Of a stretch of 8,823 bases of DNA, positions 1 through 4,769 are shown in pieces; within the stretch, counting starts at the first letter, position 1, and each line of letters starts with the position of its first letter. The stretch lies in assembly GCA_013817025.1 (NCBI GenBank), contig JACDDK010000035.1, forward strand, positions 1 through 8,823, in the 5' to 3' direction. Position numbers and translations under genes: made by a program. Origin of the DNA: Rubrobacter sp. Its GTDB lineage: Bacteria; Actinomycetota; Rubrobacteria; Rubrobacterales; Rubrobacteraceae. The notes under the pieces were generated by a model, which was not told the DNA's origin, ran no database searches, and saw only the letters and a program-made list of their open reading frames with translations.

Positions 1-87
1 GACGCGGAACTCCACGAGCACGAGACCCCCGAAGGCTTCACGCCCGCCGCCTACCTTTGGCCCGCCAGCGGTACCGACCATCAGTAA
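1..87 (+). CDS. C-terminal end of an unidentified protein (partial)
   Basis: The first frame is open from the window edge to a TAA at 85-87 and gives 28 residues ending in YLWPASGTDHQ. Codon use is GC3-rich like the other genes here, which supports real coding. The piece is too short to recognise a family. No clear hairpin-plus-T-run terminator follows it. It converges on the - strand SDR gene, with about 320 bp between them. Confidence 0.55.
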   Translation, partial: DAELHEHETPEGFTPAAYLWPASGTDHQ

Positions 88-96
88 GTGCGGGGG

Positions 97-139
97 ATGC
101 TCAAAGCTAGGGGATCTGCGCGAATCGCGAATGCTCAAA
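97..139. repeat. Short direct repeat ATGCTCAAA, two copies
   Basis: ATGCTCAAA occurs at 97-105 and again at 131-139, 34 bp apart start to start. Two copies of a 9-mer so close together could be chance or a small duplication. No function is evident. Confidence 0.3.
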
Positions 140-221
140 TCTACTGGTACTGGTCAAGGTCTACTTTGAGTTCTTCGGGGAGAACTTTTGCCGGTCGGCT
201 CGACAGATCGGCACTAGGGGG

Positions 222-242
222 CAACCATATAGTTGTAATTAC
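222..242. promoter_or_regulatory. AT-rich overlapping palindromes, possible relic operator
   Basis: An imperfect 14-base palindrome CAACCATATAGTTG (222-235) shares its last base with a perfect 8-base palindrome GTAATTAC (235-242). This is the most AT-rich patch in the area and lies about a dozen bases before the decayed SDR coding fragment. Dyads of this kind are typical of sites for dimeric repressors. That it was the operator or promoter of the lost SDR gene is inference. Confidence 0.3.
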
Positions 243-254
243 TCGGTTATTCGG

Positions 255-347
255 GAAGACAAGGTCGCCGCGACGGCTCGCAAGCTCGAGACCTTAGACG
301 CGCTCGTCGACACGTACGGTGACGCCGTCCTGCCGATTCAGCTCGAC
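255..347 (+). pseudogene. Remnant of a short-chain dehydrogenase gene
   Basis: The frame starting at 255 reads EDKVAATARKLETLDAL, then VDTYGDAVLPIQLD. This matches, from memory, the stretch of classical SDR oxidoreductases after the Rossmann glycine motif: beta-2 with the cofactor-selecting Arg ('RVAATAR'), the 'ETL..L...YGD' helix, and 'VLPL.LDVTD'. The sequence that should come before it (TGxxxGxG) and after it (VTDR, NNAG, YxxxK) is absent. The frame is open from 111 to a TGA at 453-455 but has no ATG, GTG or TTG codon, so it cannot be an intact gene. Breakpoints appear sharp, near 257 and 347. It belongs to a different SDR branch from the intact - strand gene that starts 59 bp further on, so it is not a simple partial duplication of that gene. 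Confidence 0.6.
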
Positions 348-405
348 GCGTTCCTCCTCGGCGAACACCTCTTCCAGCACGGATGCCCCTCCGGCGAAGC
401 GCCCG

Positions 406-1194
406 CTACAACGCCCGAACCATCCCGCCGTCCACCAGCAGAGCCTGACCAGTGAGATAGCTGTTGGCGGGCGAGACCAGAAACACGGCGACTCTGGCGA
501 ACTCATCGGGCATGCCGTAACGACCGAGCGGTATGCGAGCTTCAGCTCCGGCCCGGACTTCATCGACAGGTACGCCGAGGCGATCCGCGTGCGCGGCGTC
601 GAAAGATCTGGAGCGGTCGGTAGCGATGCGGCCGGGGCCTAGCGTGTTTATGAGGATGCCGTCGGGGGCGAGTTCGGCGGAGAGGCTCTTAGAGAGCCCG
701 GCTATGCCGGCGCGGAAGGTGTTGGAGAGGGTGAGGTTGTCGATAGGCTGCTTTATGGACGAGGACGCCACGCACACGACGCGCCCCGCGCCGCTCGTCC
801 GTAGGTGAGGCAACGTGGCTCTCACCGCCCGGATCATACTGAGCAGCGTCAACTCGAAGGCACTCTGCCAGTCCGCGTCCCCGAAGTCCTCGAAAGTGCC
901 GGCGGGCGGACCGCCGGTGTTGGTCACCAGCACGTCGATACCACCGAAACGTTCCGCCGCAGCCTCTACTAGAGCCTCGATGTCCCCGGATCTCGTCAGG
1001 TCCGCGACGTGATGGAGCACTTCCGCGCCGGTCTCTTTCCGGATCTCGTCGGCAGTTCCCGCGAGCGCCACTTCGTCGCGGCCGGAGATCATAACGCGAG
1101 CGCCCTCGGCGGCGAGCTCGTGGGCTATGGCGCGCCCGAGGCCCTTGCTCGACGCCAGAACGAGCGCGGACTTGTCTTTCAGACCGAGATCCAT
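406..1194 (-). CDS. SDR family oxidoreductase, FabG-like with non-canonical active site
   Basis: This 262-residue protein has a complete SDR fold. The nucleotide-binding loop is ASSKGLG (residues 14-20), followed by SGR at 37-39, DL at 65-66, NTGGPPAG at 92-99 in place of NNAG, and a C-terminal TGQALLVDGGM. The catalytic region reads SSSIKQPIDNLTLSNTFRAG (144-163). The usual Tyr and Lys positions correspond to Ser157 and Arg161, so the YxxxK pair is missing. Such deviations characterise a known FabG-like SDR subgroup with imperfect cofactor and tetrad motifs, so this is probably not a decayed gene. The reaction is unknown. A beta-ketoacyl-ACP reductase label would be unsafe. The start is ATG with a strong site GAGGGGAG (1200-1207, - strand) 5 bases upstream, inside the end of the FAH gene. 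One base separates the two genes, implying co-transcription and coupling. Length is normal. Confidence 0.9.
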   Translation of the reverse strand: MDLGLKDKSALVLASSKGLGRAIAHELAAEGARVMISGRDEVALAGTADEIRKETGAEVLHHVADLTRSGDIEALVEAAAERFGGIDVLVTNTGGPPAGTFEDFGDADWQSAFELTLLSMIRAVRATLPHLRTSGAGRVVCVASSSIKQPIDNLTLSNTFRAGIAGLSKSLSAELAPDGILINTLGPGRIATDRSRSFDAAHADRLGVPVDEVRAGAEARIPLGRYGMPDEFARVAVFLVSPANSYLTGQALLVDGGMVRAL

Positions 1195-1195
1195 A

Positions 1196-2047
1196 CTATC
1201 TCCCCTCTAGTTTGACTACCGAGTTTACGAGTGGCTCGAAACCACTTATGCGGCACTCCAAGGTGTCTCCGTCCTGAAGAGAGACCGCGCCGGGGGTGCC
1301 GGTGGAGATCACGTCTCCCGGAAGCAGGGTCATCACGCGGGAGTGGAACGCGACGAGGCTCCATGGAGAGAAGATCATGCCGGACACTCTATCCGCCCGC
1401 CGAACCTCGCCGTTCAACACCGTCGCCACCTCCAGTTCCTCGACATCATCGACTTCGTCCGGCGTGACGAGGTGCGGCCCGAAGCTGAAGAACGTATCGA
1501 AGCTCTTGGACCGGGTGAGGTAGCGGGGGTTACGCATCAGGATGTCCTCGGCGGTCATGTCCAGCACACACACGAAACCCGCCACCACATCCCGCGCCGC
1601 TTCTTCAGAGACGTTCCTCGCCTCACGTCCGATCACGACGCCAAGCTCCGCCTCGCCCGTTACGCGCTCGGACTGCTCGGGAAGCTGGATACCATCCCCC
1701 GGCCCGATGATGGTCGTGGCGGGCCGCATGAAGCTCGCGGGCTCGGTCACGGGGGCGTCCACGGAGAGGTCGCCCGCGTGCTCGGCGTAGTTCAGCCCGA
1801 TGCCCCAGAGTTTCGGCGGGTTCCGGTACAGCGGCGCGTACTCGACTTCTCCCGGAGGGATGACGCCGTCCGCTCGTTCTCGCAAACCCTCGATGTCCCG
1901 CTCCAGCTCGTCCATCCGCCCACCTTGCAGCAGCGAGACCAGGTCCGTCGGATATCCACCGGGGACGGCGTCGAGCGGTAGCGTGCCGGTGGGTAGTATC
2001 GCGGCGGCTATCTCCCGTCCGTCACGCCGTACCGTTGCTAGTTTCAT
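1196..2047 (-). CDS. Fumarylacetoacetate hydrolase (FAH) family protein
   Basis: A 283-residue protein has the two-part layout of the FAH superfamily: a small N-terminal domain (about 1-70) and a catalytic domain. Visible motifs are the entry motif LWGIGLNYAEHAGD (80-93), the metal-binding GEAELGVVIG (131-140; Glu132, Glu134), the third ligand Asp163 in VLDMTAED, the TRSKSFDTF loop, and STGTPGAV near the end. Family members cleave or decarboxylate acylpyruvates and related 2-oxo acids using Mg or Mn in the cytosol, and many act late in aromatic or heterocycle breakdown. The exact substrate cannot be read from sequence. It is the first gene of a - strand pair with the SDR. The ATG lacks an adjacent ribosome-binding site and is directly preceded by a small CGGG/CCCG hairpin, so translation may be leaderless or use another signal. 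Confidence 0.9.
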   Translation of the reverse strand: MKLATVRRDGREIAAAILPTGTLPLDAVPGGYPTDLVSLLQGGRMDELERDIEGLRERADGVIPPGEVEYAPLYRNPPKLWGIGLNYAEHAGDLSVDAPVTEPASFMRPATTIIGPGDGIQLPEQSERVTGEAELGVVIGREARNVSEEAARDVVAGFVCVLDMTAEDILMRNPRYLTRSKSFDTFFSFGPHLVTPDEVDDVEELEVATVLNGEVRRADRVSGMIFSPWSLVAFHSRVMTLLPGDVISTGTPGAVSLQDGDTLECRISGFEPLVNSVVKLEGR

Positions 2048-2089
2048 CGGGTGTTTCCCGTTTGCGGGTTCAAGTCTTGCTCCCTTCCA
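2048..2089 (+). other. tRNA 3'-end-like segment (variable-arm and T-arm remnant)
   Basis: Read on the + strand, this starts with a hairpin CGGG-TGTTT-CCCG (2048-2060) like the long variable arm of class II tRNAs (Ser, Leu, Tyr). A T-arm follows: 5-bp stem GCGGG/CTTGC (2064-2068 with 2076-2080, two G-T pairs) around the 7-base loop TTCAAGT. Then comes an acceptor-like TCCCTTCCA (2081-2089). No D-arm, anticodon arm or matching 5' acceptor strand is found upstream, where FAH coding sequence begins, so this is not a complete tRNA. Short 3' tRNA copies are commonly left at the ends of integrated elements. An attachment-site relic is therefore plausible, and chance similarity remains possible. Confidence 0.35.
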
Positions 2090-2090
2090 G

Positions 2091-2120
2091 AGTTATCACC
2101 AGGGCTTATTTTGCCAGAAA
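2091..2120 (-). promoter_or_regulatory. Possible promoter for the FAH-SDR pair (weak)
   Basis: On the - strand a -10-like GATAAC (2092-2097) lies upstream of the FAH start, with a poor -35-like TTTCTG about 17 bases further up (2115-2120). It would give a leader of roughly 35-40 bases that begins with GGAAGGGAG (2082-2090, - strand). The boxes match the sigma-70 consensus weakly. The rest of the divergent region, 2121-2239, shows no other clear element. Confidence 0.2.
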
Positions 2121-2239
2121 GGGCGCGGGGCTTTTGGTTGCGGCGGGGGTTGGGCTGTGTGAGAATCGGCGCGTATTCGAGGCTGGGAGGTGGAGATATT
2201 TCGGGCGGCAGTGGAGAACGAGTAGATCGGGATGTCGCT

Positions 2240-2479
2240 TTGTTCGGGATCCGGTACGAGGCGGCCATCGTCGGCGGGCTGCAAGGGGTGGCGCTGGAGA
2301 GGATCGAGGTTCAGATAGCCGCCGAACTCGGCGAGGACTGGAAGTCCAACCCGCACGTCCTGCACGGGCGCAACGCCGTCCGCGCCGAACACGGTCTGCC
2401 CCGGCTCGGTGAGGCGCCTCCACCGCCCGCCGCGCGCTCGGGCCGGAAATCCATCCTACGTAAAATCTTCGGAAGGTGA
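2240..2479 (+). CDS. Hypothetical small protein ahead of the hydrolase
   Basis: The frame ending at TGA 2477-2479 has strongly GC3-biased codons from about 2250 onward, which supports real coding. The product reads GIRYEAAIVGGLQGVALERI, later GEDWKSNPHVLHG, a proline-rich stretch APPPPAARS and a basic tail RKSILRKIFGR. I do not recognise the family. The N-terminus is uncertain: TTG at 2240 gives 79 residues, GTG at 2159 gives 106, and GTG at 2288 gives 63. None has a good ribosome-binding site, and GC3 bias fades upstream of about 2240, so the gene may be 5'-truncated. Its stop lies 5 bases before the hydrolase ATG, with the hydrolase ribosome-binding site inside its last codons, so the two are probably co-transcribed. 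Confidence 0.45.
   Translation: MFGIRYEAAIVGGLQGVALERIEVQIAAELGEDWKSNPHVLHGRNAVRAEHGLPRLGEAPPPPAARSGRKSILRKIFGR
2473..2479 (+). promoter_or_regulatory. Ribosome-binding site fixing the hydrolase start at 2485
   Basis: AAGGTGA at 2473-2479 is a good match to the anti-Shine-Dalgarno complement and stands 5 bases before ATG at 2485. The alternative GTG at 2476 lies inside this site, so it is unlikely to be the start. Confidence 0.65.
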
Positions 2480-2484
2480 ACGCC

Positions 2485-3342
2485 ATGCTGTACCGGAACT
2501 TCGCAACCCAGGAAGAACTCGACGCGCAATACGACCTCAGCCGGTCGGTGCCGGACGTGGACGTATACTCGGCCTTCTACGAGCGCGAGAGCGAGAAAGC
2601 GCGTGCGGCGTTCGGCTCCCGCCTCGGCTTGCCCTTCGGCCCGACGCTGGCCGAGCACGTGGACGTATATCCGGCGGGAGCGGACGCGCCGGTGTTCGTC
2701 TACGTTCACGGCGGCTACTGGAGCCGGCGCACGGGGCGGGAATTCGGGTTCGTGGCGCGGGGACCGGTCTCGCGGGGCGTGGCTACCGTGGTGACGAACT
2801 ACGCGCTGTGCCCCGACGTTACGATAGATGAGATCGTGCGTCAGACGCGCGCCGCCGTCGCGTGGGTCTATCGCAACGCCCGGAGCTTCGGCGGCGACCC
2901 GGATCGCATCCACGTCGCGGGTCACTCGGCGGGCGGGCATCTGGTGGCGATGTTGCTTTCTACGGACTGGGAGGATTTGTACGGGCTTCCGGCGGATATC
3001 GTGAAGGGGGCGTCGGTCGTGAGCGGTATATTCGACCTCGCGCCTCTTCCCTACACTTTGTTGCAGCCGAAGCTTCAGCTTACGTGGGATCAAGTCCGTC
3101 GCAACAGCCCCATACTCCACGTCCCGGACGCCGCCCCGCCACTGCTGGTCGCCTACGGCTCGGAGGAACCCGAGGAGATCCAACGCCAGTCCGAGGATTT
3201 CTTGACGGCTTGGAGGTCGAAAAGTCTTGCCGCTGACCGGCTAGTCATCCCCGGCAAGAACCACTACGATGTTATCGACGGCTTTCTGGATGCCGATAGT
3301 CCGCTGTGCTCCGCCGTTCTCGGGCGGGTTGGATTAGAATAG
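2485..3342 (+). CDS. Alpha/beta hydrolase, kynurenine formamidase (arylformamidase)-like
   Basis: This 285-residue protein is a single-domain alpha/beta hydrolase of the esterase/lipase-formamidase branch. The N-terminus (LYRNFATQEELDAQYD, SRSVPD) resembles bacterial arylformamidase-like hydrolases. The oxyanion motif is HGGYW (75-79), the nucleophile elbow GHSAGGH (146-152, Ser148) and the base His260 in GKNHYDVI. The acid member should lie in YGSEEPEE (224-231), where Glu227 or Glu228 stands where Asp is common. No signal peptide is visible, so it is cytosolic. Family enzymes hydrolyse N-formyl or ester/amide bonds. No tryptophan-pathway partner (TDO, kynureninase) lies in the window, so a kynurenine role is not supported by context. 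It may act on a product of the nearby Rieske oxygenase. The start at 2485 was chosen over GTG 2476 because the ribosome-binding site covers the latter. Confidence 0.85.
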   Translation: MLYRNFATQEELDAQYDLSRSVPDVDVYSAFYERESEKARAAFGSRLGLPFGPTLAEHVDVYPAGADAPVFVYVHGGYWSRRTGREFGFVARGPVSRGVATVVTNYALCPDVTIDEIVRQTRAAVAWVYRNARSFGGDPDRIHVAGHSAGGHLVAMLLSTDWEDLYGLPADIVKGASVVSGIFDLAPLPYTLLQPKLQLTWDQVRRNSPILHVPDAAPPLLVAYGSEEPEEIQRQSEDFLTAWRSKSLAADRLVIPGKNHYDVIDGFLDADSPLCSAVLGRVGLE

Positions 3343-3375
3343 GGACGTCTACCCGCAACACTTCTGGAGGGTCGT

Positions 3376-3585
3376 ATGTCTATAGAGATGACGGGCGGTG
3401 AGATCGTGCGGGAGCGCGGCACGGTCGTGACCTTCCGCCAGAAGTGCGAGGCGTGCGGCTTCGTCTACGACTGGAACAAGACGACCATCGTCCCGGCCTT
3501 CGGCTCCCGCAACGTCCGCGCCTTTACCTGCCCGGAATGTGGCAACCTACAGGAGGTATCCGCCCGCCACTTCCGTGCCGACTAG
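3376..3585 (+). CDS. Small double-CxxCG protein (zinc-ribbon or rubredoxin-like)
   Basis: This 69-residue protein carries CEACGFVYDW (Cys24, Cys27) and CPECGN (Cys52, Cys55), with 24 residues between the knuckles. Four cysteines in this layout bind one metal. The knuckle sequences (CxxCGxVYD and CPxCG) recall rubredoxin, but the spacing is shorter than in classical rubredoxins and the usual core region between them is not recognisable. A structural zinc ribbon is the safer call. A strong GGAGGG (3366-3371) sits 4 bases before the ATG. The gene lies 33 bp after the hydrolase and 154 bp before the Rieske oxygenase, so it probably shares the hydrolase transcript. A role in electron delivery to the oxygenase would be speculation. 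Confidence 0.8.
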   Translation: MSIEMTGGEIVRERGTVVTFRQKCEACGFVYDWNKTTIVPAFGSRNVRAFTCPECGNLQEVSARHFRAD

Positions 3586-3680
3586 AGTCCGCTTTGAGTC
3601 CATCCTATCCCGCCGGACAAACACCGAACGTCAAAACATGGCCCTGTGGATAAAGCGGATTCGCGTGACGAAGCGTATGG

Positions 3681-3709
3681 TTTCCTGGTATCTTTCATCT
3701 CGGTTAAAT
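3681..3709 (+). promoter_or_regulatory. Possible weak promoter before the Rieske-BMP operon
   Basis: The 154-bp gap 3586-3739 is the only sizeable space in the + strand series and is less GC-rich than its flanks. A -10-like TTAAAT (3704-3709) lies 17 bases after TTTCCT (3681-3686), which is a poor -35. The gap also contains a GAGTCC direct repeat just after the preceding stop and a small TTCG/CGAA dyad, but no convincing terminator. The gap position suggests a separate promoter; the boxes themselves are weak. Confidence 0.22.
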
Positions 3710-3725
3710 TGGGTTCGGAACTCGT

Positions 3726-3732
3726 AAGGGAG
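3726..3732 (+). promoter_or_regulatory. Ribosome-binding site supporting the TTG start of the oxygenase
   Basis: AAGGGAG at 3726-3732 stands 7 bases before TTG at 3740. No ATG or GTG in the right frame lies close to it, and the residues that follow align with the usual N-terminus of Rieske oxygenases, so TTG is the likely start. Confidence 0.6.
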
Positions 3733-3739
3733 AATCGTT

Positions 3740-4765
3740 TTGCAGCAATTACACGACCCGAACGAGGTGATCGAAGCATATTATTCTAGCCTGCGCCCGT
3801 TCTGGCACCCCATCCTCCCCTCGGACGAGTTGGAGAATGCCCCGGTCCCGATAAAGCTCCTGGGCCGGGCGCTCGTTGTGGCGCGGCTGGACGGCGAGCC
3901 CGCCGTCTTCGACGACGTGTGTCGGCACCTCGGAGCGGCGCTGTCTTTGGGCGAGGTCGTGGGCGGAGACGCTCTGCGGTGTCCGTATCACGGGTGGAGC
4001 TACGACAAGTCCGGGCGATGCGTGGATATACCGGCTCGCCGGGGGTCTCCCATTCCACGGGAGGCGCGGGTGCGGTCGTATACGGCGCGTGAGCGGTACG
4101 GGCTGGTGTGGGTTTGTCTGGACGAGGAGCCGGAACACGAGATACCGGCGTTCCCGGAGTTCGAGGATACGGAGGTCCACAAGGGGCCGCTGCGGACTTA
4201 CGGGCCGTGGCGGGCGAGCGCGCCGCGCATCGTGATGGCGGCTCTGGATGATACGCATTTTCCGTGGGTGCATCCCGGTATATTGGGCGACCCGGCGAGC
4301 CCCGAGCCGCCGGAACACGAGGTTTATCGGGAGGGCGAGTATCTGGTTACGACCTACGACATGCTCCAGCCCGCCAACGACACGGTTAGTTCGAACGGTG
4401 GCGCGGGGGCTTTGGAGAAAGTGACGTATACCAATTACGTTACGGCGACGAGCATTCGGCTCGTCAAGGAGAGTGCGGCTGGTGTTTATGTGATCTGGCA
4501 GGTCGCCTCTCCCATCGCGCACGATGAGTCCCGGATCTTCTCCCGCCAGGCTCGCTCCTTCGACCGCGACCCGACCCGCGACCCGGAGTACGAACGCCTG
4601 CAAGACACCATCCTCGAACAGGACCGCCCCATAGTCGAGAGCCAGCGCCCCTGGTTGCTTCCACCCTTGAGTTCACGCATGATGCTCTACGTGCGCCCGG
4701 CGGACCTGCCCCTCGTAGCGTTCCAAAAATGGCTCGAAGAGCTATCCATCCCACAGGAGGTATAG
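3740..4765 (+). CDS. Rieske non-haem iron oxygenase, alpha subunit
   Basis: This 341-residue protein has an N-terminal Rieske [2Fe-2S] domain with Cys61-Arg-His63 and Cys81-Pro-Tyr-His84-Gly-Trp, spaced C-x-H-x17-C-x2-H. Next is the mononuclear iron site ALDDTHFPWVH: bridging Asp170 and ligands His173 and His178, with a probable third ligand Asp295 in EQDRPIVESQRP. The size and the EQDRPIVESQ motif fit the single-subunit oxygenases that include vanillate O-demethylase and N-demethylases better than the longer naphthalene-dioxygenase type. It would hydroxylate or demethylate its substrate in the cytosol using O2 and electrons from a reductase. No reductase or ferredoxin gene lies in this window. 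Start is TTG with AAGGGAG 7 bases upstream. The stop is 4 bases before the BMP lipoprotein gene, whose ribosome-binding site AGGAGG (4755-4760) lies in the oxygenase's last codons, so the enzyme and transporter are linked. Confidence 0.92.
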   Translation: MQQLHDPNEVIEAYYSSLRPFWHPILPSDELENAPVPIKLLGRALVVARLDGEPAVFDDVCRHLGAALSLGEVVGGDALRCPYHGWSYDKSGRCVDIPARRGSPIPREARVRSYTARERYGLVWVCLDEEPEHEIPAFPEFEDTEVHKGPLRTYGPWRASAPRIVMAALDDTHFPWVHPGILGDPASPEPPEHEVYREGEYLVTTYDMLQPANDTVSSNGGAGALEKVTYTNYVTATSIRLVKESAAGVYVIWQVASPIAHDESRIFSRQARSFDRDPTRDPEYERLQDTILEQDRPIVESQRPWLLPPLSSRMMLYVRPADLPLVAFQKWLEELSIPQEV

Positions 4766-4769
4766 ATAG

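Larger units (their letters stand above)
88..254. other. Gene-poor stretch between convergent genes
   Basis: I see no convincing gene here. Base composition is visibly lower in GC than in the flanking genes, and no frame shows the GC3 bias of the real genes. It holds a 9-base direct repeat (97-105 and 131-139), a small self-complementary CGCG/CGCG pair at 119-129 with a 3-base loop and no T-run, and an AT-rich palindromic patch at 222-242. Together with the broken SDR fragment that follows, it looks like a degraded region. Confidence 0.5.

Noticed and set aside
118..130. CGCG-AAT-CGCG as a terminator for the partial first gene.
   Set aside because: The stem is only 4 bp, the loop is 3 bases and no T-run follows.
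294..380. A 28-residue - strand ORF starting GTG at 380 with GGAGGG (387-392) upstream, directly after the SDR stop.
   Set aside because: It is antisense to the SDR relic, whose + strand frame matches a known family much better. The ribosome-binding site match is short and the ORF is tiny, so I treat it as a shadow.
1343..1981. A + strand open frame of 212 codons opposite the FAH gene.
   Set aside because: The - strand frame contains all the FAH motifs. The + strand product is His/Arg-rich with no recognisable domain.
2000..2089. A complete class II tRNA gene.
   Set aside because: Only the 3' portion resembles a tRNA. I find no D-arm, anticodon arm or complementary 5' acceptor strand, and the upstream bases encode the start of FAH.
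2311..3183. A - strand open frame of 290 codons opposite the hydrolase.
   Set aside because: The + strand hydrolase has a complete catalytic motif set and a good ribosome-binding site. The antisense product is Arg-rich with no motif.
3749..4603. Long - strand open frame (284 codons) opposite the Rieske oxygenase gene.
   Set aside because: Antisense frame of a GC-rich gene. The + strand carries the intact Rieske and iron-site motifs, and the - strand product shows only Arg/Pro-rich shadow composition.
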